Shown: positions 1 through 6,876, counted from the first letter of the stretch. The stretch: 7,457 bases of DNA from an uncultured Bacteroidota bacterium (GCA_903898215.1 CAIUEQ010000215.1:1-7457); one strand, 5' to 3'. A program made the numbers and translations. The notes: generated by a model from the letters alone, not told the origin.

Positions 1-565
1 CTTTAAATTGTGTTTTTGCGATTTGCCTTAATCCGCGTTGGTAAAGAGGTTCGAGCACCGTGTTAAGTCGTAGTATCGTTGCTTCTTTATACGTTGAATC
101 ATATACAGCTATTTGTCCAAATTGATGTTCGGCAGCATCAAATTTTTTATCTTTAAATAACCTCAAAGCGTTATCATATAAACCTAATACATATTCATCT
201 CTTACATCCGAATAAACTTCATTATACTCTGATGGCCATTCAAGTTTTACTCCAACATTTTCAGCAGCTTTGAAATATTTCTCCGCATTTTTGTATTGCT
301 TAACGGCTTCCTCAATTTTATTTTCAAGAACATATTTGCTGAATAAAGTAAACTTATCATTTAAAACTGGTTGCGCTGATTTTTTCAAAGCTTCAAGCGC
401 CTCTTTATTTCCAGGTTTTTTAAGTAATGCGTTAAAATAGTAATCTGTGGCATCTTCATGATTTCCCTGTGCTTCCAGGGCATCACCGGTTTTTAATAAT
501 TGTTTTGCAGGATTGCATCCAATAATAAAATAAACAAAAAGTAAAAAGTAGAAATATTTCTTCAT
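1..565 (-). CDS. TPR-repeat lipoprotein, partial (C-terminus beyond left edge)
   Basis: The first 188 codons of this gene are in the window. The N-terminus is a lipoprotein signal: MKK, a hydrophobic run of about 12 residues, then the lipobox I14-I15-G16-C17, so the mature protein should be lipidated at C17 and membrane-anchored. Helical, Ala/Lys-rich segments follow that resemble tetratricopeptide repeats, at about residues 20-55 (with a GDALEAQGNHEDA core) and 128-165 (with a DKKFDAAEHQF core). TPRs usually mediate protein-protein contacts; no catalytic motif is visible. The ATG overlaps the argS stop codon by one base (TAATG), which implies co-transcription and probably translational coupling with argS. 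The specific role is unknown. The lipoprotein call is firm; the TPR call is by eye. Confidence 0.8.
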   Translation of the reverse strand, partial: MKKYFYFLLFVYFIIGCNPAKQLLKTGDALEAQGNHEDATDYYFNALLKKPGNKEALEALKKSAQPVLNDKFTLFSKYVLENKIEEAVKQYKNAEKYFKAAENVGVKLEWPSEYNEVYSDVRDEYVLGLYDNALRLFKDKKFDAAEHQFGQIAVYDSTYKEATILRLNTVLEPLYQRGLRQIAKTQFK

Positions 566-2343
566 TACATTCTTTCAGGAACTCTGATACCTAATAACCC
601 AAAAGCAGATTTAATATTGTTAGCAGTAAACATACACAACATCACTCGAAGATTACGTTGGTTAATATTCTCTTCTTTTAAAATAGACAGTTCGTGATAA
701 AAGTGATTGAATGATTTTGCAAGATCAAACACATAATTCGCAATCACACCAGGACTCATCTCTTTACCAGCATTTGCAATTACTGCAGGGTAAGCATGTA
801 AGATTTCAATAACCTCTTTTTCGAGTATATGTAATTCAATATTTTTCATGTCGATCGACAATGTTTCTTCATCAACATTTCTCAAAATAGATTTGATACG
901 TGCATGTGTATATTGAATAAATGGTCCGGTGTTTCCCTGGAAATCAATCGACTCTTCGGGATTGAACATCATTTTTCTTTTTGGTTCAACTTTCAATAAA
1001 AAATATTTCAACGCTCCAAGCCCGATGGTTTCATACAAATTTTGTAATTCATTTTCATCAAGTCCTTCGGTTTTGCCAAGAGCAATTGTAGTTTCTTTAG
1101 CTGTGTTGATCATTTCATCCATGAGGTCGTCAGCGTCAACAACAGTTCCTTCGCGGCTTTTCATCTTACCCTGTGGTAATTCAACCATACCATAACTCAA
1201 ATGATAAATTCCATCAGCATAACTTTTACCTAATTTTTTACAGATGAGTTGCAAAACTTTAAAGTGATAATCCTGTTCGTTTCCAACAACATAAATAGAA
1301 CGCTCGCAACCAAAATCTTTGTATTTTAATTCGGCTGTTCCAATATCCTGAGTGATATAAACTGAAGTGCCATCGCCACGCAATAATAATTTTTGATCAA
1401 GCCCATCATCAGTTAAATCGATCCAAACTGAGCCATCATCTTTTTTGAAAAACACATTCTTACTTAAGCCTTCCTGAACAATTTCTTTTCCTAAAATATA
1501 CGTATTGCTTTCGTAATAATATTTATCAAACTCAACTCCGAGTTTTTTATAAGTAATATCAAATCCTGCATAAACCCAATCATTCATCATCTTCCAGATG
1601 CGCACAGTTTCCTCATCTCCTGCTTCCCATTTTTGTAAAAGTTGTTGCGCTTCGATAATTGATGGAGCTTTTTTCTCTGCTTCTTCTTTTGATAAACCTT
1701 GAGATTCTAATTCCGAAATTTCTTTTTTATATAACTTATCAAACTCTACATAATATTTTCCAACAAGATGATCGCCTTTTAAACCGGATGATTGAGGTGT
1801 TTCACCATTTCCCAATTTTATCCATGCCAACATACTTTTGCAAATATGAATTCCGCGGTCGTTCACCAAATTACACATGGTAACCTGATGTCCGTTGGCT
1901 TTTAAAATATTTGAGACAGCAAAGCCTAATAAATTATTTCGGATATGACCAAGGTGTAAAGGTTTATTGGTATTTGGTGAAGAATATTCCACCATTATTT
2001 TTTGATTGGTTTGATTTTTTGCGAACCCGAATTTTTGATCTGAATAATTTTGTTGAAGAAATTTAAACCAGAAATTATTATTCAAACTAAAATTTAAAAA
2101 TCCCTTGATCACATTAAATGACGCCACTTCCGAGACATGTTGTTTTACAAAGTTTCCTATTTCGTTGGCGGTTTGCTCAGGATTTTTTTTGCTTTGTTTG
2201 AGGTAAGAGAACACCACGAAAGTAAAATCACCTTCATAATCGTTGCTGGTTTTTTCAAGCGCAATTTTTTCAATATCAACTTCAGCGTTGAAACAATTTT
2301 GAAATGCTAACGATATACTTTGTTTTAATTTTTGTTCGATCAT
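565..2343 (-). CDS. argS: Arginyl-tRNA synthetase (class I)
   Basis: This cytoplasmic enzyme charges tRNA-Arg with arginine using ATP. Using the ATG at 2343 the protein has 592 residues, normal for bacterial ArgRS. Order of parts: N-terminal additional domain (about 1-110), the catalytic Rossmann fold with the HIGH-type motif HLGH at 130-133 inside VEYSSPNTNKPLHLGHIRNN, the KMSKS-type motif KMKSREG at 393-399, and the C-terminal DALR helical anticodon-binding domain (about 471-592, starting near GPFIQYTHARI), ending in VPERM as many family members do. An in-frame TTG at 2373 would add ten residues, but the ATG has a purine-rich GAGGAA six bases upstream and gives the family-like start MIEQKLKQ, so the ATG is preferred. 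The gene lies 42 bp downstream of the dehydrogenase and overlaps the lipoprotein gene by one base. Confidence 0.97.
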   Translation of the reverse strand: MIEQKLKQSISLAFQNCFNAEVDIEKIALEKTSNDYEGDFTFVVFSYLKQSKKNPEQTANEIGNFVKQHVSEVASFNVIKGFLNFSLNNNFWFKFLQQNYSDQKFGFAKNQTNQKIMVEYSSPNTNKPLHLGHIRNNLLGFAVSNILKANGHQVTMCNLVNDRGIHICKSMLAWIKLGNGETPQSSGLKGDHLVGKYYVEFDKLYKKEISELESQGLSKEEAEKKAPSIIEAQQLLQKWEAGDEETVRIWKMMNDWVYAGFDITYKKLGVEFDKYYYESNTYILGKEIVQEGLSKNVFFKKDDGSVWIDLTDDGLDQKLLLRGDGTSVYITQDIGTAELKYKDFGCERSIYVVGNEQDYHFKVLQLICKKLGKSYADGIYHLSYGMVELPQGKMKSREGTVVDADDLMDEMINTAKETTIALGKTEGLDENELQNLYETIGLGALKYFLLKVEPKRKMMFNPEESIDFQGNTGPFIQYTHARIKSILRNVDEETLSIDMKNIELHILEKEVIEILHAYPAVIANAGKEMSPGVIANYVFDLAKSFNHFYHELSILKEENINQRNLRVMLCMFTANNIKSAFGLLGIRVPERM

Positions 2344-2349
2344 GTTAAT

Positions 2350-2355
2350 TTCCTC
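2350..2355 (-). promoter_or_regulatory. Shine-Dalgarno-like site deciding the argS start
   Basis: On the minus strand this reads GAGGAA, followed by six bases (ATTAAC) and the ATG at 2343. It is the best ribosome-binding match in a window where most genes show none, and it favours the ATG over the upstream in-frame TTG at 2373. Confidence 0.6.
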
Positions 2356-2385
2356 AGATGGGCTGAGGTGCAAAGAAAAGCTTTT

Positions 2386-3207
2386 CTATTTAAACGGAGA
2401 ATCTTTCTCTTTGCTCACAACATTGTAAACCATTTTATCCAGAAATCTTGGAAAGAATTTATTAAGAAACTTAGTGAGTTTTCCTTGTGAGGTGAGCACC
2501 ACTTCGGCTTTTCGTTTTTCAATCATTTTGAGAATTTCTTCTGCAACTTTTTCTGCCGGCATTAATTTAGATTCATCCAAAGGAGTTTCAGTTTGCGCTT
2601 TTCCATCTTTGTTTAATGCTGTATTGCGAATATTTGAAGCAGTATATCCCGGACAAATCACACCAACATGCAAATCTGTTTTGATATTTTCAATTCGCAA
2701 TGAATCCATGAAACCATTCATTGCAAACTTCGAAGCCGAATAACCTGTACGTCCGGGTAATCCTTTTATTCCTGCAACCGAACTCACCCCAATCACACTT
2801 CCTTTTTCTTTCAATAAATAAGGCATAGCATATTTTGTGCAATACACCGTTCCCCAAAAATTAATATCCATTACTTGCTTTAAAACTGAAAGATCTAAAT
2901 CAGCAAAAAGTGCACGCATACTAATTCCAGCGTTATTGATAAGAATGTTAATGGTGTTGAATTGTTGAATGGCTGAATCGATTAATTTCTTACAATCTTC
3001 TTCAATGCTTACATCACATTTTACAACTAGCACTTCAGCGCCAAACTCTGAGCACCTTTTTTTAACAGCTTCAAGTTTTTCAATATTTCGTGCTGCTAAA
3101 ACAATTTTGCATTGAAGTTTAGCAAAAGCATAAGCGGTAGCCTCACCAATTCCTGATGAAGCACCGGTGATGATGACTACACGATTGTTTAGGTTTGATT
3201 GTTTGAT
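2386..3207 (-). CDS. Short-chain dehydrogenase/reductase (SDR) with no canonical start codon
   Basis: This is a classical SDR, a soluble NAD(P)H-dependent oxidoreductase; the substrate is unknown. I drew the start at the ATC (AUC) at 3207 only as the nearest near-cognate codon at the expected place, giving about 273 residues, normal for the family. With that numbering the Rossmann motif TGASSGIG is at 14-21, a basic residue R40 ends the second strand (suggesting NADPH), NNAG is at 91-94, and the tetrad N116, S143, Y156, K160 (YSASK) is intact. The C-terminal stretch around FLDKMVYNVVSKE resembles the DHRS7B-like subgroup as I remember it. The frame is open from 3288 to the stop but contains no ATG, GTG or TTG before the GTG at 3033 (residue 59); starting there would delete the whole cofactor-binding motif. 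A repeat array directly precedes the conserved fold and appears to have replaced the start. Function is sure at family level; the start, and so whether full-length protein is made, is open. Confidence 0.85.
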   Translation of the reverse strand: MKQSNLNNRVVIITGASSGIGEATAYAFAKLQCKIVLAARNIEKLEAVKKRCSEFGAEVLVVKCDVSIEEDCKKLIDSAIQQFNTINILINNAGISMRALFADLDLSVLKQVMDINFWGTVYCTKYAMPYLLKEKGSVIGVSSVAGIKGLPGRTGYSASKFAMNGFMDSLRIENIKTDLHVGVICPGYTASNIRNTALNKDGKAQTETPLDESKLMPAEKVAEEILKMIEKRKAEVVLTSQGKLTKFLNKFFPRFLDKMVYNVVSKEKDSPFK

Positions 3208-3270
3208 TGTTTGGTTGTTTAAGTAATTGTTGTTAGGGTGTTCAATTGTTCGGTTGTTTGATTGTTCAGT
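3183..3270. repeat. Left repeat arm of four-helix-bundle cassette (GATTGTTT units)
   Basis: The arm is an array of degenerate 8-mers: GATTGTTT at 3183-3190, 3197-3204 and 3205-3212, a GGTTGTTT variant at 3213-3220, then more distant copies to 3270. Parts match the other side of the gene in inverted orientation: 3240-3250 is the exact reverse complement of 3755-3765 (11 bp), 3256-3270 of 3726-3740 (15 bp), and 3201-3222 matches 3692-3713 at 19 of 22 positions. The array contains no minus-strand ATG and runs into the codons just before the SDR Rossmann fold. Confidence 0.8.
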
Positions 3271-3272
3271 AG

Positions 3273-3674
3273 TTAGTTGGTGCGTGATTTAAATTTGAAT
3301 CCTTTATGTTCAGATTGGTTGAGATAAGAAATTAGATTCTTTAATTTATTAATTACAAATTCATTTTTCTGAAAATAATATTCAAAACGTTCTTTGTTAA
3401 AATATCTTTTATCAAACGCCCTATAAATTTGCGATTTCACTTCATTCGCAGAACCCATTGAATAAGTCAGAAAATTTGTGAACTCTTTATTTCCACCTCT
3501 TCCAAATCCTTCTGCAATATTATCAACTGTTGAACCACTTGATCTGTTAATTTGATTGATATGATCAAAGTCTTTTAAAAAAGTTCCTTTTTGGGTTTCT
3601 TCAAAAATTTCCTTTGCTAACTCGCGAGCCAATTTCCAAACTTCAATATCTTCAAGCGTTTTAAATGTTGGCAT
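3273..3674 (-). CDS. Four-helix-bundle protein (S23 / 23S intervening-sequence type)
   Basis: A 133-residue all-helical protein of the family named after the ORF in 23S rRNA intervening sequences, to which the bAvd accessory proteins of diversity-generating retroelements are related. Visible family marks are helix 1 with DIEVWKLAREL (9-19), the central INRSSGSTVDNIAEGFGR (42-59), and the helix EFTNFLTYSMGSANEVKSQI (64-83), followed by an aromatic-rich last helix. Length is typical. Cellular role is unknown; a basic, nucleic-acid-binding bundle is the usual suggestion. No rRNA, reverse transcriptase or variable repeat is nearby, so neither the rRNA-insert nor the retroelement setting applies here. 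The gene sits between inverted arrays of short repeats, 90 bp after the peroxiredoxin-like gene and just before the SDR, suggesting it arrived as a unit. No clear Shine-Dalgarno sequence precedes the ATG. Confidence 0.92.
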   Translation of the reverse strand: MPTFKTLEDIEVWKLARELAKEIFEETQKGTFLKDFDHINQINRSSGSTVDNIAEGFGRGGNKEFTNFLTYSMGSANEVKSQIYRAFDKRYFNKERFEYYFQKNEFVINKLKNLISYLNQSEHKGFKFKSRTN

Positions 3675-3691
3675 ATTTACTTTTCAAAAAA

Positions 3692-3765
3692 TCAAACAAC
3701 TAAACGATCAAACTTTTTTCAAACAACTGAACAATCAAACCATTACTTTTTTCAAACAATTGAAC
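3692..3765. repeat. Right repeat arm of four-helix-bundle cassette (AAACAATC units)
   Basis: This arm carries the complement of the left-arm units (CAAACAAC, TCAAAC, GAACAATC). It also has an internal direct repeat: the 21-bp segments 3712-3732 and 3745-3765 (ACTTTTTTCAAACAA core) are 20/21 identical with a period of 33 bp. The outermost copy ends exactly on the last base of the TAG stop codon of the peroxiredoxin-like gene (3765-3767). Inverted matches to the left arm are exact over 15 bp (3726-3740) and 11 bp (3755-3765). Confidence 0.8.
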
Positions 3766-4304
3766 TAGTTCTTCTTCCAAATAATTGGAGTCCCAACAGG
3801 AGTTTCTTCAGGGAAATCAACTTCAACACCATCAAGTGCACTTTCGATGGCATCTTCCAAATATACATTTGAAACCATTGCTTCGTTTTCCCAACAATCA
3901 TCAATCGCTCCTTTATAAACTAATTCACGTTTTGAATTGAAAAGAAAAACTTCGGGATTAACTGTAGCTCCAAATAGTTTTGCAACCGATTGGTCCTCAT
4001 CTTTCAAATACATAAAATGAAGCTTTTCTAACTTAAAATGATAAGCTGCAAGTTTCATCATAGCCATCGAATCTTCCGGTGATTGAGAATCGTCATTTGA
4101 ATTAATTCCAATGATTCCAAAATTATCATCTTCATATCTTTCAAAAAGCTTTACAAGTCTTTCGCTGTATGCTTTTGATTGAATAGAACTATTACAAGTA
4201 AAAATTACAGCAATAGCATATTTCTCTGCATATTCATAGTTTGAATGTTTCTGGTCGTCAAAACCAATTAAATTAAATTCAGGTAATTTGTCCCCTATTT
4301 GCAT
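3765..4304 (-). CDS. Peroxiredoxin-like / thioredoxin-fold protein (AhpC/TSA superfamily)
   Basis: A 179-residue soluble thioredoxin-fold protein with no signal peptide. The N-terminus MQIGDKLPEFNL is the peroxiredoxin-type opening. Strand 1 leads to the active-site segment FTCNSS with C37. The cis-proline region is VNPEVFLFN (about 115-123), followed by the conserved RELVYKGAIDD (126-136). It fits the PRX-like group whose active site normally reads CNHC; here the second cysteine and the histidine are serines (C37-N-S39-S40). The only other cysteine is C137. Family members are presumed thiol-disulfide or peroxide-reducing enzymes, but with one active-site cysteine this copy could be a 1-Cys type, use C137, or be catalytically altered. 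It is first in the minus-strand series and is divergent from the GNAT-like gene across a 106-bp gap. No obvious Shine-Dalgarno sequence precedes the ATG. Confidence 0.85.
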   Translation of the reverse strand: MQIGDKLPEFNLIGFDDQKHSNYEYAEKYAIAVIFTCNSSIQSKAYSERLVKLFERYEDDNFGIIGINSNDDSQSPEDSMAMMKLAAYHFKLEKLHFMYLKDEDQSVAKLFGATVNPEVFLFNSKRELVYKGAIDDCWENEAMVSNVYLEDAIESALDGVEVDFPEETPVGTPIIWKKN

Positions 4305-4329
4305 ATCATTATCAATTAATTTTCTGTTA

Positions 4330-4359
4330 TTGAAGTGCGCAAAATAAACGTTTTATTTG
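4330..4359 (+). promoter_or_regulatory. Possible Bacteroidota-type promoter for the GNAT-like gene
   Basis: TTG at 4330-4332 lies 19 bp upstream of TTTATTTG (4352-4359), compared with the Bacteroidota pattern TTTG, 17-23 bp, TAnnTTTG. The -7 box has one mismatch at an informative position, and the -33 box lacks its first T. Transcription would start near 4365, giving a leader of about 45 bases. The -7 box lies inside the palindrome, so a bound protein would block it. Identified by eye only. Confidence 0.3.
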
Positions 4360-4361
4360 CG
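4338..4361. promoter_or_regulatory. 24-bp near-palindrome in the divergent promoter region
   Basis: The half sites CGCAAAATAAAC (4338-4349) and GTTTTATTTGCG (4350-4361) are inverted copies matching at 10 of 12 positions, with no spacer. The site lies in the 106-bp gap between the divergent peroxiredoxin-like and GNAT-like genes, 33 bp from the first start and 49 bp from the second. This would suit an operator for a dimeric regulator or overlapping promoters. There is no loop, so a transcribed hairpin would be poor and a terminator is unlikely. Confidence 0.4.
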
Positions 4362-4410
4362 TAATTAAAACCTGAAATAACTCAAGTTTTAAGTAGTCAT
4401 CAATTATAAA

Positions 4411-5532
4411 ATGAAGATAGTAGAGGTAAGCAATCGTGCACGTGCAAGTAAGTTTATTAAAGTGCATCATATCATTTATAAAGATGATAAAAGATGGGTT
4501 TGTCCACTCGATAATGATATTAAGGACGTTTTTGACAAAGAAGAAAATTTATTTTTTAAAGATGGTGATGCAAAACGTTGGCTACTATATGACGACAATA
4601 AAAAGCTGATAGGAAGGGTTGCTGCATTTTATAACAGGAAATATTTTCTTCATACCGGAAAAAAAATCGGAGGCATGGGCTTTTTTGAATGCATTAACAA
4701 TCAGCAAGCAGCTAATTTATTATTTGATACTTGTAAAAAATGGTTGTTAAAAAACGATGTGGAAGGAATGGATGGTCCGATAAATTTTGGCGAGAAAGAC
4801 AAATTTTGGGGATTAATGGTTAGCGGTTTTACAAATCCATCGTATCAGGAAAATTATAATTTCCCCTATTATAAAGACTTGTTTGAGAATTATGGTTTTG
4901 TGAAAACTGTTGAGCAATCAACTTCAGAAATAACTTTAGAAACGTTTAATCGAGAACGTTTTAACCGAATTGCACAACGTGTTCTCAATAATCCAATATA
5001 CAAATTTGAACACTACAGAGAAAAAGATATTGAAAAATTTGCCTGTGACTTTTTAGCAATATACAATCAAGCTTGGTCGCACCGAACAGATTTTACTCCT
5101 ATGACAATTGAACGTGTGCATTTGGTTTTAAAATCTTTGAAGCCCATTTTGGTGGAGGATTTTATTTGGTTTGCCTATGCCAATGATGAGCCTGCCGGTT
5201 TTTATATCAATGTGATTGATGTGAACCAAATATTTAAACACTTGAGAGGGAAAATGGATTTGTTTGCCAAATTAAAATTCTTGTGGTATAAAAAATTTGG
5301 TCGGATAGATAGAGCTAGGGGAATTGTTTTTGGTGTTATTCCAAAATATCAAAACCTTGGTTTAGAAACCGGAATGATCATGAAGTTTTATGATTCGATG
5401 ATGAGGTATCCAAACTTGCGCTCATCAGAACTTGCCTGGATTGGCGATTTTAATCCTAAAATGCATTCCTTGTTTGATGCACTAGGAGCTAAAACTACAA
5501 AGGTTCATTTTACCTACCAAAAAGTTTTTTAG
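4411..5532 (+). CDS. GNAT-like acyltransferase, large two-lobe family protein
   Basis: A 373-residue soluble protein of a family usually annotated as GNAT or hypothetical. Conserved-looking blocks are RWVCPLDNDIKDVFD (28-42), KIGGMGFFECINN (85-97), EGMDGPINFGEKDKFWGL (118-135), then SYQENYNFPYYKDLFENYGF (144-163). The C-terminal lobe carries a GNAT motif-A-like stretch, GVIPKYQNLGLETG (308-321), which in GNAT enzymes binds the acyl-CoA pyrophosphate, and the ending ELAWIGDFNPKMHSLFDALGA (340-360). Two GNAT-like lobes are likely. The acceptor substrate is unknown; lipid or amino-acid acylation is possible but not shown here. The ATG is the first in frame and follows an A/T-rich leader without a Shine-Dalgarno sequence. 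The secreted-protein gene follows within 33 bp, so the two may be co-transcribed. Confidence 0.75.
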   Translation: MKIVEVSNRARASKFIKVHHIIYKDDKRWVCPLDNDIKDVFDKEENLFFKDGDAKRWLLYDDNKKLIGRVAAFYNRKYFLHTGKKIGGMGFFECINNQQAANLLFDTCKKWLLKNDVEGMDGPINFGEKDKFWGLMVSGFTNPSYQENYNFPYYKDLFENYGFVKTVEQSTSEITLETFNRERFNRIAQRVLNNPIYKFEHYREKDIEKFACDFLAIYNQAWSHRTDFTPMTIERVHLVLKSLKPILVEDFIWFAYANDEPAGFYINVIDVNQIFKHLRGKMDLFAKLKFLWYKKFGRIDRARGIVFGVIPKYQNLGLETGMIMKFYDSMMRYPNLRSSELAWIGDFNPKMHSLFDALGAKTTKVHFTYQKVF

Positions 5533-5565
5533 TGTTTGATTATCTTGCTTGAAATTTATTATCGC

Positions 5566-6441
5566 GTGAAAAAAATAATTACTCTTATTCTGATTTTTGT
5601 TTCAATAAATTCATACTCACAAACTATTCCGAATGGGTCCTTTGAAAATACGGATTCTTTGGGCAAACTTACTAATTGGAAAATTAAAAGTGGCGATATC
5701 AAAAGGGTAAATTCAACTATTTTTTTTGGAATTCCTTTTACTGCAAATGATCAGTTTTTTTATTTGTCAGTTCAAAACGATTCACTCTCAACTCCTGTTA
5801 AAATTGGGCAGATCAGCAATTCGTTTTCATTAAACAGTGCTCCTCCAACATTAGTATTTTCTTCGTTTTATGCCCCAACATATTCTTATCAGAAATTTGG
5901 TGTTGATGTGCTTTTTACAAAATGGAGAAACAATATGCGTGATACAATATTATTTATCACTAACTCAATTTCCCCTTCACTCGATTCAACAAATATGCTT
6001 TTAGTAAAATGGAAAGAAAACAGAATTGATTTGAGAGCAGGTTATCGTGATACCGTTATCCCTGATTCAGCATCTATCATTATTCAAAGTGATGTTGTTG
6101 CTACATTTTCAAATACTACACTTTTATTGTTAGATAATTTTCAATTTAGTAATTGGAAAGTTAGTATTAACCAATTAAGGAATCAACAGGAGTTTACTGT
6201 TTTTCCAAATCCGGCAAACGAATCCGTAAATATTAAATTTGACCTCAATGAGGGTGATGTATACAATATAAAAATTTATGATATTTCAGGGCGTATGGTA
6301 AAAGAAGTGAGAAACATGAGTTTTACTAATAATCAAAATGAATATCAAATGAGCACAGTTGATATCCCTTCAGGGTTATATTTTATTGAGCTTGAAGGTA
6401 ATCAGTTTTTAATGCATAAGAAATTCATGATCTCACATTAA
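5566..6441 (+). CDS. Secreted protein with T9SS type A C-terminal sorting domain
   Basis: The preferred start is the GTG at 5566 (291 residues), because it places KKIITLILIFVSINSYSQ directly at the N-terminus as a Sec signal peptide, with likely cleavage after S18 or Q19. An in-frame TTG at 5536 would add ten residues that spoil the signal. The mature protein opens with TIPNGSFEN, the PNGSFE-type start of many Bacteroidota beta-sandwich or carbohydrate-binding modules; the middle (about 40-200) is beta-rich and unassigned, ending near LLLLDNFQFS. The C-terminal 80 residues are a Por-secretion sorting domain: FTVFPNPANESVNIKF (210-225), YNIKIYDISGRMVKEV (233-248), and IPSGLYFIELEGNQFLMHKK (267-286). 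The product should pass the outer membrane by the type IX system and be surface-attached or released. No catalytic motif is seen; an adhesin or binding protein is a guess. Confidence 0.85.
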   Translation: MKKIITLILIFVSINSYSQTIPNGSFENTDSLGKLTNWKIKSGDIKRVNSTIFFGIPFTANDQFFYLSVQNDSLSTPVKIGQISNSFSLNSAPPTLVFSSFYAPTYSYQKFGVDVLFTKWRNNMRDTILFITNSISPSLDSTNMLLVKWKENRIDLRAGYRDTVIPDSASIIIQSDVVATFSNTTLLLLDNFQFSNWKVSINQLRNQQEFTVFPNPANESVNIKFDLNEGDVYNIKIYDISGRMVKEVRNMSFTNNQNEYQMSTVDIPSGLYFIELEGNQFLMHKKFMISH

Positions 6442-6452
6442 TAAAAAATTAT

Positions 6453-6491
6453 CTCACAAAGGTCACAAAGGAATTCACAAAATACTCAAAG
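6453..6491. repeat. Upstream repeat arm of GxxExxY cassette (TCACAAAG units)
   Basis: TCACAAAG occurs at 6454-6461 and 6463-6470, TCACAAAA at 6475-6482 and CTCAAAG at 6485-6491. The same units occur inverted after the gene (6877-6917). The last copy places AAAGAGA six bases before the ATG at 6501, so the repeat may supply the ribosome-binding site. Confidence 0.8.
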
Positions 6492-6500
6492 AGAATTGCT

Positions 6501-6875
6501 ATGGTAATAGAAAATGAAATTTCATATAAAATAATTGGTGCCGCCATAAACTTGCATAAAAAAGTTGGTGCTTGTCTGCTTGAATCTGCATATGAATCTG
6601 CTCTAGCTTATGATTTAAAAGAAATTGGTTTGGATGTTAAAACCCAAGTGCCATTGCCATTTGTTTATAAAGAAATAAAGCTTGAAGTTGGCTATAGAAT
6701 TGATTTACTTATTGAGAATAAAGTAATAGTTGAATTAAAATCTATCGAACAGCTAGCTCCAGTTCATCATGCACAAACACTCACATATTTAAAACTCTCA
6801 GGATTAAAATTAGCTCTATTAATTAATTTCAATTGTGTAATATTGAAGCAAAATATTCACCGTTATATTAATTAA
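6501..6875 (+). CDS. GxxExxY family protein (PD-(D/E)XK-like fold)
   Basis: A 124-residue protein of the GxxExxY family, which is common in Bacteroidota and has no established function. The name-giving motif is G23-A-C-L-L-E28-S-A-Y31. It is followed by a nuclease-like core: D68 in YRIDLLIENK and E78-L-K80 in VIVELKSIEQLAP, then HHAQTLTYLKLSGLKLALLINF (89-110). The D...ExK spacing resembles PD-(D/E)XK phosphodiesterases, so nucleic-acid cleavage or binding is plausible but inferred. Length is typical and the gene looks intact. It lies between inverted arrays of TCACAAAG-type repeats, in the gap between the secreted-protein gene and the carboxylase gene, and probably arrived as a self-contained unit. 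Confidence 0.93.
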   Translation: MVIENEISYKIIGAAINLHKKVGACLLESAYESALAYDLKEIGLDVKTQVPLPFVYKEIKLEVGYRIDLLIENKVIVELKSIEQLAPVHHAQTLTYLKLSGLKLALLINFNCVILKQNIHRYIN

Positions 6876-6876
6876 A

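Noticed and set aside
929..1195. Plus-strand open frame inside argS (also 1659-1883)
   Set aside because: Antisense to the conserved argS sequence; composition and lack of any recognisable protein features mark them as shadow frames.
2474..2743. Plus-strand open frame inside the SDR
   Set aside because: Antisense shadow of a conserved enzyme gene with no domain or leader of its own.
3273..3291. Programmed -1 frameshift fusing the four-helix-bundle protein to the SDR
   Set aside because: The SDR frame is -1 relative to the upstream gene, but only about 14 bases of overlap are open and they hold no slippery heptamer; the AAATTTA just upstream is in the wrong phase and would lead into the TAA at 3289-3291.
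3273..3674. Diversity-generating retroelement accessory (Avd) gene
   Set aside because: The protein family is related, but no reverse transcriptase or template/variable repeat pair is visible in the window.
3183..3765. CRISPR array or tandem-repeat locus
   Set aside because: Units are 7-8 bp, degenerate and without regular spacers, and an intact gene separates the two arms.
5536..5565. TTG start giving ten extra N-terminal residues on the T9SS-sorted protein
   Set aside because: The added residues disrupt a clean signal peptide that begins at the GTG at 5566.
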